Source of the DNA: Morchella semilibera
Taxonomy: Eukaryota; Ascomycota; Pezizomycetes; Pezizales; Morchellaceae
Length of the DNA stretch: 64,000 bases
Direction: 5' to 3'
Assembly: GCA_009192285.1 (NCBI GenBank)
Contig: WBVU01000004.1
Coordinates: 1,262,001-1,326,000 of the forward strand
The position numbers were made by a program, and so were the translations under genes. Numbering within the stretch: position 1 is the stretch's first letter; every line of letters starts with the position of its first letter. The notes under the pieces are model-generated. The model searched no databases and was not told the origin of the DNA. It saw nothing but the letters and a program-made list of their open reading frames with translations. Shown piece by piece: positions 36,128-49,103 of the stretch.

Positions 36128-38389
36128 CTAAAAACGCACATAAGAGAGGAATCGCTTCCATGTAGTCTGCCTGTAATACTCATCCAACTTATGCTCCTGA
36201 TCTATAAAGTCGTCCTCTGAAACCTTGTCTTCCCACAGATTCATTACATCCTACAATTTTTTTTTATCGTTAGCCAAGATGTAGCTAAGCCAAGGGGCGA
36301 GTTTACTCACAGATCTCACGATACGTGTATTAAAGGCAACCTTGTAGCCAGAATACAGGACGATTATCAATGGAATACCGATGCAACTCTTGAAGAAATT
36401 CTGAGCGGATGGAGTAGCAATGACTGGTGAGGCAGAAATATAGATATGACAGCAGATCATGAAAATCAAAGAGACCTAAGAATTACTTGGTAAGTTTTAA
36501 AGGTATTCTGGAGTAGCTATTTGGAGGAAAACCACTCACAAATCCAAAAATTGGGTAAACTGGGCGCCACGAGGCCTCATAAACATATTTCCGCCCGAAG
36601 ATATTGATTTTCTGTGCCTTGATACCTGCACGCCAGCGCCAGTTTGCGAAGATAATGGTTGGCCAACAGGTGAGAAAGGCGATGCCGGAAAGGGAGGTAA
36701 ACCTATTTAATTAGTTGGATAATTGTTCCTAGTAACCAAGATTCGATATTGGCATACCAATCAAAAGCATTTGCAGCGGAAGATGTGCAATTTAGATATG
36801 AGAGTCCAATAGCTACGATAGCTGTTACTAGGATAGCCCGCATACTTACCGAAACGCATTAGTATGTATTAGTCTCCAGCTTTGGGAGGATTACTCACGG
36901 TCTCCCATGTCTATCAACCTTCTCGAATCCCCAATATTTACTTAACAGCCCGATTTGTGACATGTTGCATAATACACGGGAGGAAGTATAGATACTGACA
37001 CTTCCAACGCTACAGACACACAAAAGGACAATTACGTTAAGAATATCAGGTAGTACTTTGATCCCTGCATTGCTGATGGCAATCACGAATGGCGAGGATT
37101 CCACAGAAGTTCCTCCACTTCCGCCTAAGAGTCTTGGGTCACTCGCGGACACCACGAAGGTAAGAAATAAGACGGTCACCACGTAAAAGAAGACGATGCG
37201 GAACATCAATGTGCGAACAGCACGAGGCATTGCAATACGAGGCTGGCGTGTTTCACCCCCAGCAATACCGGCGACTTCTGTACCGCCACAGGAGAACGCT
37301 GCTGTTACAAAAACGCTCGATAAACCTATAAAGTGTCAGAACTTTTCAGTGCTACCCGATGCAATGAGTATATACCTTTGAATCCATTAAGAAGAGCACC
37401 AGGATCTACCCAATATTCCCCTCCATGCCGCTGTCCTTGTGGGCCTCCGCCCCCCATGATAACCCAAATGACAATTAGGAACATTATGATCGAGATGACT
37501 TTCAAAGAAGATACCCAAAACTATTAAAAGCGATGAGTAACTATCCCACACTCTTCGTAAATAAATATGCCATATCCGTACCTCTATTTCGCCAAATACT
37601 CTCACAGGGCATATGTGGATGCAGACCATGATAATGTTGAACACGGTGATTAAAATGGCTGCATTCCCTGGGGTAGAGCTCCAACCCGGTGGAAGCCAAT
37701 AACCCACGAGAATTCTAGCCGCGGTTGCTTCTGTACCAAAAGCGCCGATCCAGCACGCCCAATACCTAAATCAACCTTTTAGCGTTGAACACCCGACGCC
37801 GAGAAATACATATGATTGGCTTTTCCCAAGGCTGAAGGTATTGAACGGATTTTCTTCCAAATTGGTTTTAGAACCGCCTTTTAGACAAGCCTCGGAGGGA
37901 GAGTAAAGGGGTTGTCCGAGACAAGGCTGAAGCTGCTACTTACATTATTCCTATCGTGAATCCCCAGGCAGGATCAATATACCTGGACGCGTATGTGACA
38001 AAGCTCCCAGATGTTGGATACAATGTTGACATTTCGCAGAGACATTCTGAATCTCGCTGTTAGTTTCCCCCAAGAGTTATGAGGCTCGAGATCTTCCAAG
38101 GCGACATACGCATCATAGTTGTCAGCACTGCACCGAGCCATGAGAAAGCAACTACTAGAGCCAAAGGACCACCAGTTCTCAAGGCTTGTCCGGACCCAAT
38201 GAAAAGTCCTGTACCGATACTAGAAGCGATTGCCAGCATTTGCAAGTGACGAGCATCCAGCGCCCGTTTTAACTGTGGTGCTGCGACGTCTCCGTCGTCT
38301 GCTGCTTTTTCGTGGGCTCTGGCCGGATCAATCGTATAACTGACTGCTTCATCTCTCGTGACCTCTTCATTCTTGTTATTTGAAGACAT
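36128..38389 (-). CDS. Amino-acid permease (fungal YAT/Gap1-type)
   Basis: Plasma-membrane proton-coupled amino-acid importer of the APC superfamily. Nine exons on the minus strand: 38389-38110, 38046-37944, 37765-37582, 37520-37376, 37325-36899, 36844-36758, 36702-36540, 36475-36311 and 36250-36128, giving 558 residues. Introns are 50-64 nt except one of 178 nt (37943-37766). Diagnostic motifs: SSIGTGLFIGSGQAL in helix 1 (about 57-70), CEMSTLYPTSGSF, YIDPAWGF, and GTEVAGIAGGE in the helix 6 region. A cytosolic C-terminus with WEDKVSEDDFIDQE ends in SYVRF. All phases close. Substrate range cannot be set from sequence. Confidence 0.9.
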
Positions 38390-41266
38390 CGTAAGATTTT
38401 TTCGGTGGCTGAGAGAGGGTAGTGAATGAGAGGTTGTGGGGAAAGGCCAGAAAGCTCAACTTAAATAAATGAGTACAAGTACATGACATGTACCTATGTA
38501 CATGTACATGTACTTGTAGCTTCGGTAGTTCGGTTACAATTTAGCTATACATGTACAAATTGTAAAAAGACTACGTAAAAAAAAGACTCCAATAAGGAAA
38601 ACTCTTATCACCTACAGGGCTCTCTCTCGGACTGCTGACCGAATATCATAACCGCGCCGAGGGAGAGTGCGTATCTTCCTGCCTAGTTGGACAAAAAACT
38701 CCGGCATACATGTATCTACTAAGCCTTCTCGAGTGCCCTATCTCGAAGATCTGCCCAGGAGTGGTGCACATCATACCATGTGCTATCTACTCTATGTTCT
38801 ACTACAGTCGGCTACATTTCAACTATTTCACATCTAGTGACGCCTTCCGATACCAGTGCATAAAGCTTAAGTTTACGACATATTATCGGATAAAAGCTAG
38901 TCCCTCCGGTCGAGCGCAAGTATGACACGGGTTCGTGTAAAATACATCTATTTTAGGCATGCTTGATCTGGTACATGGTAGAGGTGGTTAATAAGAAGGT
39001 TTACGACATTGGAATACTAAGCTAATTGGATCATACACAAGGATTCTAATACCCCGTCCGCCCATATGTCAGTGCATGATCGATCTTCAATGGACTTTGA
39101 ATATTCTGGTGTTAATATTTGCTCCGAAAGAGGAAACGCTCTTCTGCTGTATTACCACAACTACTCCCTTTTAAGTGTGGTGCACTAATTGTTGTTACGC
39201 ACGCCGAGAACTACATGTAGTTGGTGACTGACTAACACCGTATAGAATTACAAATCTTTGCATAGAACCCTACAAAGGCGATCTTAATATGAAGCCTCTT
39301 TTTCTTTCTTTTAATTCACTTATGCTGGCTTTTGGTACAATAGAGTCCATAGTGAAATATCTCGGGAATTATAGTAGCAGAACGACAAAATGAGATGGAA
39401 TTTAACTATTGCTGAACTAAATATGACGTTTCAGCATTGTCCAGTGACCGGGGTTCCTATATACATTATATGTGTACCTGCACCCTTTCTTGGAATATTG
39501 CCGGCTGATCATGCTTTTTGGGAGCAGAATCCTACCATATGTACCTACACTCCTAACGCTGCCAGATGTAGGTTAGTGGTGAGTCATGCGATATCACCCA
39601 CAGTATTTCATAACCAAATGTTCAAGCGCCATCAAGATTCGAAACCTACTGATGACATAAGAAAAATTATGGACTCAATTCTACACCAGTCATTGAGCAT
39701 GAGGTAGAATCTATTTACCTACATATGGTGTTGTACCGGATAATTACATACATGTACCTACATGTATGTAGTTTAATAGATCGTCTGACTGTAGTGACCA
39801 CGTCAAACAAGCCAGAGCGAGGGAATGCTTGATAATCCACACCAAGCGCCGAGAATATTATTATTTATTTTCCTAGTAACAGCTTGTTACTCGTCCAAGC
39901 AAATTTGGTCGAGTTTATCAGTACTTGCATGCTCAAATCCCTGATTTTCCGAGTGCATTTTATCAATCGCTGTGTGCAAGGACCAGTACGTAGCTGCTAT
40001 TACCTGGAAAGGGTGAAAACCGTAGTAGATCGATGGTCATGGTCATGACATTTTCTACATATACTTTCCCTCTTCTGGCGTTGAGTACATACTGTCACAG
40101 TGTCATGCACAGCTGGGAGAAGGATATCGATAGGTGTACTCATTCCCACCAGAAGAACGTTCGATCAAATGTGAGTGGGGTATCTGGTTCGAGGTGCGGG
40201 GCAGGTAATAATACAAATCAAATAAATATCGGTCAGCATAAGCTTAGAAAAGAGCACAAACCCTAGAGTGATGAGAGTAGGTACAAACTCGGCACGGAGA
40301 ACGGATGAGAAATCGGGGCGGAGTCGGAGTGATAGATATCCGGGCGTGCAAAGGAGTTTCATTTCGGGACTTATCCCTGCAGTCAGAGGACCATAAGGGC
40401 GCTTCGCAGCAACAGAAATGCGTGTCCTAACCGTCTTCGCTGTAGTGGGAAAAATCTTTCTGGAATTTTTTTTTTATTCGCTCTTCTTGGCAAAGCGAAT
40501 GAGGCTGGATGCGGGCCTGAGTTCTTGTACCACCACAATTTTGGCGAACAGTCAGTTATGACGGAACCGTTGGATGCGAGTAGGTATGCAGAGTTCCACA
40601 AATCACGCGAGCAGCATGTGTGAGGAGCTGCCATGGCTGCAGTGCTGCATGCATGTACATAGAGCTAGAAGTACCTATGATGGAAGTGGTGGGAAAAACG
40701 GCGTTTTGAGGGATAGTTAGGACCTGGCTCCCCAGAGGCTGTAGAGGCTGTAGAGAGAGGGGGGGGGGGGGGGTTCAAGAAGACGGTTTCAAATTTCAAT
40801 AGTTCTATGGAATAAAGAAAGCTCTTGGGGATGGATAAGAAGGCTCGACCTATCTGCGGCGCTACGGATATGGGCGGCGGCGGGGGGGGGTTGGCACCAG
40901 GGATAGCGAATGGGTTAATGGCTCGTGGGGTTGTTGTGTTGCGGTAGGCGGTCGCGGTGTGGTAAGCAAGCTAAACAACGGAGGCAGTACAAGGTAAGAA
41001 AGGTACTTAGTCTCTGTACCTTCCTTCAACCTTCAATCTTCCTTCGCCCGCCCTGTCAAGTTCATCACACAGCCTCCCGTGAACATTTTAGAAGAGGAGG
41101 GTTTGCATTCGCAGTCTTCTATCTCTTCACCTTGACATACCCGTTGGACCCTCCTGACGTCAAGCAGGGTTCGTATCAACCCATACTATTCTCGATACGG
41201 CTTGCCTCCAACACCTTACTCGACGTCTATTCAACTCCTTTAAATAGTCTGCGGCGTCCTATCAAG
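38390..41266. other. Intergenic, 2.9 kb
   Basis: It contains several overlapping TACATGTA/GTACATGTAC palindromes (38481-38520, 39745-39770) and a G run (40759-40773). No gene was recognised. The reading frame of AUR1 is open upstream from about 40925, but without an ATG. Confidence 0.55.
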
Positions 41267-42758
41267 ATGAAGTCTCCAAGGTCGAAACTATTCCCGGCGA
41301 TGCTTGATACCCACTCTTCCCCAACATTCACAAAGCAAAATTTAATGGGATGGCCTTCGATGCCTGGCTTTAATCGTATGCGAAGGAAGTTTGGGTCCCG
41401 AATGAGGAGTGGACAATCGCCAGGCTCCAACCTCGCGACCCTCCAGACTTCATGGGACCCGTCAGACACCCTCCGTTCGCTCAGGGCCCACAAGTGGTCT
41501 TTCTGGGACGGACAATACCTCATTCTCGCTATCTTTGGCATATTCTGTTTATCTATTATCGAACACCCCGGGCCGCTTGTCAAAACTTTAATATCAACCT
41601 TAATAATATTGTCCTTAATTTTACCCATTACTAGACAGTTCTTTTTGCCATTTTTACCTATCGCTAGTTGGTTGGTTTTGTTTTACTCCTGCAGGTATGT
41701 CATAACCAGGCCTCATCCCATTTTGATGATTATCACGTGAACGGGACTCGGCTCTCCCGTCCCTTTCCAAACAAGCATGGATTTTTCCGCTCACATCACA
41801 TCACTATTACAGGTTCATCCCAGCAGAATATCGTCCACCAATTTGGGTTCGTGTCTTGCCTGCCCTTGAGAACATTATATATGGCGCAAATTTGAGCAAC
41901 ATCTTGTCGAAAAACACCAACGCTTTCCTCGATGTACTGGCCTGGCTGCCCTACGGAATAATTCACTTTGCCGCGCCTTTTATTTGCTCCATTGTTCTCT
42001 TTATTTTTGCTGCTCCGGGGACCTTACCAGTATTTTCTCGCAGCTTTGGGTACATGAACATTATTGGCGTTTTGATCCAAATTCTGTTTCCATGTGCACC
42101 ACCTTGGTACGAGAATCTATACGGCCTTGCCCCTGCAAATTATTCTATGGCTGGGTCTCCCGCTGGCCTTGCTAGAATTGATCGGCTTTTCGGCGTTGAT
42201 CTATACACGTCAACCTTCACAGCCTCGCCCATGGTTTTTGGGGCTATGCCGTCCCTGCATGCTGGATCGGCTACTATCGAGGCTTTGTTTTTGAGCCACG
42301 TTTTCCCCCGAGGAAAGTGGTTCTTTTACGGGTACACTTTGTGGATATGGTGGGCCACTCTTTATCTTCAGCACCACTATGCTGTTGACTTAATTGCTGG
42401 AAGTTTTTGTAGGTTTATTTATTCCGTATTATTCATGAATTAGGCTGACGGTTTGTTAGTGGCCGCTGCAACCTTCTATGTTGCAAAGACCAAGTTCTTG
42501 GCAAGACTTCAGCCTGACAAGGAGTTCCGCTGGGATTACGATTTTCTCGAAATTGGAAACAGCTACTCCCACAATTACTCTTACGCCTTGAACGACTTTG
42601 ACGGCAATTATCACTCCGAGGATGATGAGTGGACCATGGGATCCTCTTCATCAATTTCTTCAGGCTCTCGTAGCCCGATTGAAGATACCCAATCTTCATG
42701 GGAGTCTGGAAGCGAGACCCTGGCTGGCCAATCCGACACTGAAACAATGGACGTATAA
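41267..42758 (+). CDS. AUR1: Inositol phosphorylceramide synthase catalytic subunit
   Basis: Golgi membrane enzyme that moves phosphoinositol from phosphatidylinositol to ceramide; it is the target of aureobasidin A. Exons: 41267-41694, 41813-42408 and 42460-42758, with introns of 118 and 51 nt, giving 440 residues. Seen: a polar N-terminus; paired membrane helices; the family block RPPIWVRVLPALENIIYGAN across the splice; CAPPWYENLYGLAPANYSM; and the PAP2-type catalytic motifs FGAMPSLHAGSAT (about 285) and QHHYAVDLIAG (about 329). The tail is Ser/Asp/Glu-rich with SSSSISSGSRSP. The start is the first ATG of the frame. An essential gene in other fungi. Confidence 0.95.
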
Positions 42759-44168
42759 TAGATCGCCGTATATCCGTGTTACACAAGGTTTTGTTTCTAT
42801 GACAGTGGGCTGTTTTTTTAACTCTGTATCGAGTACGAAACCTGGGAAAAGAGATACCCTATTACAGAATCAACGGTTGCAGTATCGTTACGAAACCGGA
42901 TTTAGCTGCTTAAATTTTTCTTTACCTTATTTTACCCTTGACTTTCTTTTGTAATTTACGATTCATGGCGATCATGGGATTGGTGTTTGGGAAGTTTCCC
43001 TTATTTTGTTTTTCACTTCTGGCTTTTTGTTTCATTGATACCTTTCTGAGGGAGAGAATATCTAATGCCTGAACCGCCGTACTAATATACCTTATGGCGC
43101 GATATACCCTTATATGGAGTTGAGAGAAGGTGGGGTGTAATCCATAATTATGAGGAGGCTGTTTTCAACATTTTCTTTGCCGCCCCTGCTTGTTAACTCT
43201 TTTACTGCCTGTGGGTGTTTAATGTCTTCTCATTCACTTCTGATGTGTATTTTTTCATTCATACTCTCGTTATCTGGCTTTGTTCTCGTCATGGGTTGGG
43301 GAAGGGTCGTTATAGACTGGCGTTGTTTTGGGTCAGTTTCTTCGTTCGTTATTTGGTATTTCGTTGATACCACGATCTGGTGTGGGACTTTGTGTCCATA
43401 AGTCGGAAGGACATATATTCATATCTAGCGGGATTTGAGCAGATGGAGAAGGTTAGGACGGCCTCTTTCTTGGAGACCTGCTGTAATGCTTATTGGTTGA
43501 GAATCAGGAGATTCGTTGAGATCGGACAATAATAATCACTCTATGTACTAGGGTGTAGCGGAACTGATAAGACAAATACACAATACTTGATAACTTACCC
43601 TCAATACCTCCGGCTACTCATCAATAATATACAAACTTCATGTAGAAATCATTGTTTCATGTGCCAACAAGGAGTATTGGAGATTTAATAACAGGGCTCG
43701 TTGCGACTTAGATATTTATCCTTCTATAGACCGAGAAATTGCTCCCGAAAAAAAATGGACATATGATCATTGGCCCTTTGTGAGAACGCTTGCATCTCAC
43801 ACTTTCTGCCTAAATTTGTAGTGGTGCTATACGTAGCTCTGATCCATGCTATGATCGTGGTCTTCAAAAGTGACATCATGTTTTATACCTGCGATCATGA
43901 TTCTACCTTGCTACGATGCATCTATGATATCATGGTTCTTTGTCTCATATGCATCGATGGAGTATGTACCTGCTGCGAGTGACAGCGGCATGAAGCTCTA
44001 ACCATAGTAGGCCTAAACATTATTATCGCAGGAATAGCCGACACGGCAGGGTAACCATCATATTCTGACCACATAGGTTAGGGTTACTACTTGCTTGTAT
44101 CTACCATAGCTACAGTGCCCAATTCAAAGCCTAAATCCAAATCCTACAGCAGATAATCTAGACTAAAA
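42759..44168. other. Intergenic, T-rich
   Basis: 3' flank of AUR1 and upstream region of AAR2. Only short motif-free frames are present. Confidence 0.55.
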
Positions 44169-45443
44169 ATGTCTCATCAAAGTCAATACCACCTCCTAAC
44201 GACGCTCCTCCTCCTCGGCCTACCTCCGAAATCGTTCGTTGGCATAGACCTAGCCTCATTCAATTCAACCGACCGCTTCCAAGGAATAAAATACATTCCA
44301 CCGGGACTCCACTTTGTCTATTTCTCCCCTCAGGGTGATATGTCACTACGAACAGGATTCTGGTTCAAAGCTGCGGAAGCTGGCCAGCACTCTGTCATCA
44401 TCACAAAGTATGATCCGGTACTAGAAAAGCTCCTCGAAGAGGTTGATATGGGTGTCGACGAAATATTACGAGTTAGGGCAAACCTAGCGCAATTATACGG
44501 GGAATCCCTAACAGTATATCGGCAACCTGCCAAGGATGGGAAAGAAGGGTCAACCCGGCCTGATGCAGAGCAATGGGAAACACTGAGTGAGCATATAGAC
44601 GAAGAATTATTATTACGGTGCTTGGGAACGGGGTTGAAATGCAGTAGCGTTTCAAGTTCAAAAATGGACAGGGATAAGGAGGAGGAGAAGTTGATGGAAT
44701 TGTTGAAAGGCGAGGATGTGGTTGCAGAAATCGAATGGACGCCTGTAGACTTGAAACGCACCTGGCCTGAAGGCGCTATTGGGAGGGATAGGACTATAAT
44801 GGCCAAGGATAGATCTTGGGCATTGGGCGACATTGTTGGAAAATTGGGCATTGGCGGTAAAGATGGGGAGAAACAGCTGTTGGGAGAAATACAGTTAGCC
44901 TTTTTAATGGCCGTTACACTTGGGTGCTACTCTGCAATGGAACAGTGGAGGAGGTTGCTAGGATTAACTCTAACATGCAAAAGTGCAGTCTTTGGAGAGC
45001 GGGAAAAGTTCTTTAAGAATCTGATGGAGGTTCTAACGACACAAATGGAGTACGTGGATGAGGCGTTTCTGGCACAATTTGTAGGGGGTGGGGAAGGAGA
45101 AGATAGTTGGTTGGCCAAACTTTTACGAGGGTTTTGGAGAGGCCTCGCCGAGACTATTGACGACGACGCAGAACAGGGGAAAGGGAAGGCCAGCGCCAGG
45201 AAAAGCGACATCATTGATCAATACAAGGAAATTGAGTCGTTGGTCAAGAAGAAGTTCGATTGGATATTGGACGCCAAGGATGTTGTGAGAAGGGGAATGA
45301 TACAAACCGAGGAGGGAGAAATGGTGGAACTTGAAATGGCGGGGCTAGAGGAGGATGACGAGTCCGGGGAGTACGCACCCGTTATTGTAGAGGAATATAT
45401 CGAAGGAGGTCCTACAGATGTTGAAATGACACCTACACCATAG
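44169..45443 (+). CDS. AAR2: AAR2-type U5 snRNP assembly factor
   Basis: Single exon, 424 residues. Aar2 binds Prp8 in cytoplasmic U5 snRNP precursors and is later replaced by Brr2. The N-terminal beta domain shows the signature LLLLGLPPKSFVGIDLASF, then GIKYIPPGLHFVYFSPQGDM and LRTGFWF. The C-terminal half is helical (GEIQLAFLMAVTLGCYSAMEQW, then a stretch with WLAKLLRGFWRGLAE). The end is acidic. Length fits the family. No intron is needed. Later, PRP5 in this same window acts in the same splicing pathway at the U2 step. Confidence 0.92.
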   Translation: MSHQSQYHLLTTLLLLGLPPKSFVGIDLASFNSTDRFQGIKYIPPGLHFVYFSPQGDMSLRTGFWFKAAEAGQHSVIITKYDPVLEKLLEEVDMGVDEILRVRANLAQLYGESLTVYRQPAKDGKEGSTRPDAEQWETLSEHIDEELLLRCLGTGLKCSSVSSSKMDRDKEEEKLMELLKGEDVVAEIEWTPVDLKRTWPEGAIGRDRTIMAKDRSWALGDIVGKLGIGGKDGEKQLLGEIQLAFLMAVTLGCYSAMEQWRRLLGLTLTCKSAVFGEREKFFKNLMEVLTTQMEYVDEAFLAQFVGGGEGEDSWLAKLLRGFWRGLAETIDDDAEQGKGKASARKSDIIDQYKEIESLVKKKFDWILDAKDVVRRGMIQTEEGEMVELEMAGLEEDDESGEYAPVIVEEYIEGGPTDVEMTPTP

Positions 45444-46738
45444 CCTCAGTAGATAACATTAATTGCAAACAATATCACATACTGAGAAGCTGGTGCCTGA
45501 GTCTCCTCCCTACTCGGCCTCCTAGTACTCTGTTAGTGTATGTGCCTACAGTACAACCGACTTCCTATGCCCTACATGTAGTATGTAGGTGTACGTACAT
45601 ACATGTAATATTATACTATCGTGCCCGTGCCCTTAGACTGCCCCGCATTGTTCTTGGCACCTGTCAGTTAATTTCGCTTCGCTGCTTTATTTACTATATA
45701 TTAGGCATGATGCGTATGTGTCGCAAGATAAATACATGTAGTCCCTCCATCGATATTTTATGCATTCTAGATAGATACATCGAACTTCTGCCTAAAAAAG
45801 AAAAACTCTGAATTAACGTCGTCTTTGGAGGTATCTCCGAGTGGGCTACCTATGGAAAGCTTATGTGTTAGTGGGTTCATACAGTGATATACTTATGCTG
45901 GCCGGAACCAATGCAGATATATTACCAAATTATAGACCTGTTAGTATGCGTATACGTACAATGTACAATGTACCTAACAAACTCTAATAACAAATACAAT
46001 GTATGTACATACATCTTATATATGAGAAGTAGGTACCCATGGCTGGCCGAGGGTTATCAAAATCGAAAGGGAAATCCGATTGGTTCTATACTCGATCGAG
46101 GCTTTGAATATACAATATACATGCAATTAGATACATACATGTACATGTATGTTTATAGTCATCACTTAAATTAATTTCTATCCGTGTATGGTGATAGTTA
46201 TATAGCTAGGAGGAATATACAGCAGATCCAAAGATTCAATCGTCTCCTAAAGTACATGTACTTACTTGACTTGTAACCATCAAAACGTAGGTGCAGTAAA
46301 AAGGAGCATCTCGATATGTTAGATTTTTGATGTAGCGATTTACTTGAAATTTGTTGTCACCTTTACGAAGCGCCGCACCACAACTCGGTCATTAGGACTC
46401 ATTACCCTTTACCCATATTACATACCTAGCCGACCCCAATTAACGCATAAAAACCTGCATATTGAGAAGGAGCAAAGCTCAAGTCTCAAAGTCCCGAGAA
46501 TACTTTGCTGCGAATTGCGCTGATAAGAGTCTTTTCTTCTATTCTTGATGTAAGTAAATACATGTATGTATCTACATAATTGTGGGCACAGCAATATATG
46601 CAGCAAGGATTATTACTGGTCATCATTGACTCAGTGCCAAGAAACCCCAGCTTCTTCAGTTAACTTTTACTTACATCATTCCCTGATAAGAATAGATAAT
46701 CACCAAGCGAGATCCAACCTCAATCCACCTTCACAGAT
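45444..46738. other. Intergenic with many TACATGTA palindromes
   Basis: Palindromic motifs occur near 45575-45606, 46000-46015, 46130-46150, 46253-46265 and 46558-46570. No gene is supported. Confidence 0.55.
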
Positions 46739-48061
46739 ATGTATCCCGCTTCACAAAGCGATTTCTCCCTTCATAATGAATATGAGCCTCTTCCGAGCCC
46801 ATTATGGTCCCTTGGTGTCCACGACGCACATTGCCACCCCACAGATACAATGACCACAACCCACAGTATACCTACTATGAAAGCCTCCGGGCTCATAATC
46901 ATGGGGACCCGTATATCAGACCAGCCTCTCGTTGCGGAACTTGCCACAAGGTATGGAGTATACGACCCCAAAGTCCCTGAGGAGAATAGAGGCAAAATTA
47001 TACCGAGCTTTGGCTATCATCCCTGGTTCTCATATCTGATATGGGATGACTCCCGTGAGGATCTTCAGAGACTCTCGGCAGAAGACCGCAAAATTACCCA
47101 CTACCAGAGAGCTCTGACGTCCAATCCACCCCATGAGCTCATTGCTGGTCTACCAGAACCCAGGAAGCTCTCCGAGGTTATCACTGAGCTCCGGGAGAAT
47201 TTGGAACGATTCCCAAAGGCACTGGTGGGAGAGATTGGGCTCGATAGAGGATTTAGAATACCTTTCCCGAGTGATGAGTTACACGAGCCTGTCCAAGTTG
47301 ATCATGAAGATGAAGAGCAGGACGGGAAGAGATTGAGCCCCCACAAAATCTCGATGGAGCACCAGAAGCGGGTGTTTGTAGCACAACTAAAACTAGCGGG
47401 AGAGCTGCAGAGAGCTGTTAGCGTGCATGGAGTTCAGTGCCATGGCGCACTTTTTGATACGTTCAGAGAGCTGTGGAAAGGTCATGAGCTTATTGTTGAG
47501 AGCCGTAAAGAGATGAAACGTCGAAGAAGGAAGGGGGAGGATGGGCATCAGTATCTTCCTGATTTCGGAGAAGACGACGAGGATAGTAGTGGCGATGAAG
47601 ATGAATTTGCCGGGGAGGGCGATGAAGACTATTCCTGGCTCCGGCCCAAGAAGAGCCAAACGGCACCACGGACTACTAGTCAAAAGCCGTTCCCACCGAG
47701 AGTTTGCCTTCATTCATTCTCTGCACCTCCGCAGACGTTGCAGCAATATCTTACCCCGCCGTCAGCGAAGCACCGTTATCCTTCCCAAGTCTACTTCTCT
47801 TTCTCAACCACCATAAATGCTAGGCCAGTCAAAGGACATGTTAGTAAGATTATGGAAACAATTAGTGGGGCACCTGAAGACAGGGTCCTAGTGGAGAGTG
47901 ACCTGCATACAGCAGGTGAAGATATGGATAAGGCATTAGAGGGGGCTGTAAGGCTGGTAGCGGGCGTTAGAGGGTTGCAGCTTGTTGATTGTGCTAGAAA
48001 ACTCGGTGACAACTGGAAAGAATTTGTGTTTGGGCCGAGTGATAACGATAGTTACCAGTAG
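46739..48061 (+). CDS. TatD-family metal-dependent hydrolase, Scn1-like
   Basis: Single exon, 440 residues. TatD proteins are TIM-barrel metal-dependent nucleases; the fission-yeast relative Scn1 was found as a partner of the APC/C subunit Cut9. Visible metal-site motifs: HDAHCHPTDT (first-strand HxH), SFGYHPWFSYL, LVGEIGLDR with the barrel Glu, and SVHGVQCHG. Late in the protein EDRVLVESDLH supplies the final Asp region. An acidic insertion (FGEDDEDSSGDEDEFAGEGD) near residues 275-295 sits between barrel strands. The start is the first ATG after upstream stops. Whether it acts as a nuclease or in cell-cycle control is not decided by sequence. Confidence 0.88.
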   Translation: MYPASQSDFSLHNEYEPLPSPLWSLGVHDAHCHPTDTMTTTHSIPTMKASGLIIMGTRISDQPLVAELATRYGVYDPKVPEENRGKIIPSFGYHPWFSYLIWDDSREDLQRLSAEDRKITHYQRALTSNPPHELIAGLPEPRKLSEVITELRENLERFPKALVGEIGLDRGFRIPFPSDELHEPVQVDHEDEEQDGKRLSPHKISMEHQKRVFVAQLKLAGELQRAVSVHGVQCHGALFDTFRELWKGHELIVESRKEMKRRRRKGEDGHQYLPDFGEDDEDSSGDEDEFAGEGDEDYSWLRPKKSQTAPRTTSQKPFPPRVCLHSFSAPPQTLQQYLTPPSAKHRYPSQVYFSFSTTINARPVKGHVSKIMETISGAPEDRVLVESDLHTAGEDMDKALEGAVRLVAGVRGLQLVDCARKLGDNWKEFVFGPSDNDSYQ

Positions 48062-49103
48062 CAGTTGATTGGGTTTGGTTATACGTTACAGTTTGACCTG
48101 CTGATAGAGTTTGGTATACATGTGAGTCGACTGTAGTACGTAGACACAATATGGAAAGAAAAAAAAGGGGGGGGGTAGGGTTAGTACGTTACAAATACTG
48201 TAGTAATACCGCAGCAGCATAGATGTGGAGGATGTTCTATACAGGTTCTAGCTCAGTTCGATTCAGATCTACAGCAATTTCGTTATTTTTCCGTACTCCC
48301 TGTAGGTATACATGTCGAAGATCTTATGTGACCTTTCTTGCATTGTCCCCTGAGATAGGTACTATTATTACATTACATACGGCTAAGGGATCCGGATGTT
48401 TCCACAAAACCGCATAGTAAGTGATGAATCATCAATCTCCGCTTCATTGTTATTTTAAGCTACTAACTAAGTCATAATACTACATGTAGTATCCATCAGG
48501 ATGTCGATACGCATCTACCTCTCGAAGTGCCTAATTTTTTATATCCGTGTATTGTGCAACATTGTAGCTCAATACCATAACTACAGTAGTGCATGTGCAA
48601 CAACTGTGGTCATAGACGGACACACACAAGTGATTCAGCTGATCATATGGCACCCCAGATTAAAGGATCGACACGAGATCTGTTTACCAGAGCCCTAGCG
48701 TAAACCTCGTTAAAGGCACCCATGGGTCATGGCGGAAGCGTGCCGGACACACCGAAACCTAGAAATCATACACACTAACGCCAACGCGCAAAAATTTGAA
48801 CGGAGAAAACCTGGTATCAGAGAAAAAAAGATTTTGTTTGTTTGATTATGAAATTGCCCCCGTAAATAAAGAATGATTTCATAGAAGAAAAAAAAGAATG
48901 CACCATCGCTTTAAAAAAAAAAAAGAAAAAAAAAAACGCCAATTGCTCCCTCCAAAAAAGAAAAGAAAAAAGCCCAATAAAAGTTTCGCCTGAAAATTCA
49001 AAGATGCCACGCGCCAAACATGCATAACCAATACTCCAATCCCAATCTTTCCTGTCCTTCCTGTCCTTCCTGTCTGCCCTACCCCATGCGCGTAAGGCGT
49101 TTT
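48062..49103. other. Intergenic with homopolymer and short tandem repeats
   Basis: It holds an A/G run (48152-48176), A-rich tracts (48814-48970) and three copies of CCTGTCCTT-like units (about 49050-49073). No gene is supported. Confidence 0.55.

Noticed and set aside
40925-41266. N-terminal extension of AUR1
   Set aside because: The frame is open but contains no ATG before 41267, and the family normally begins close to that Met.
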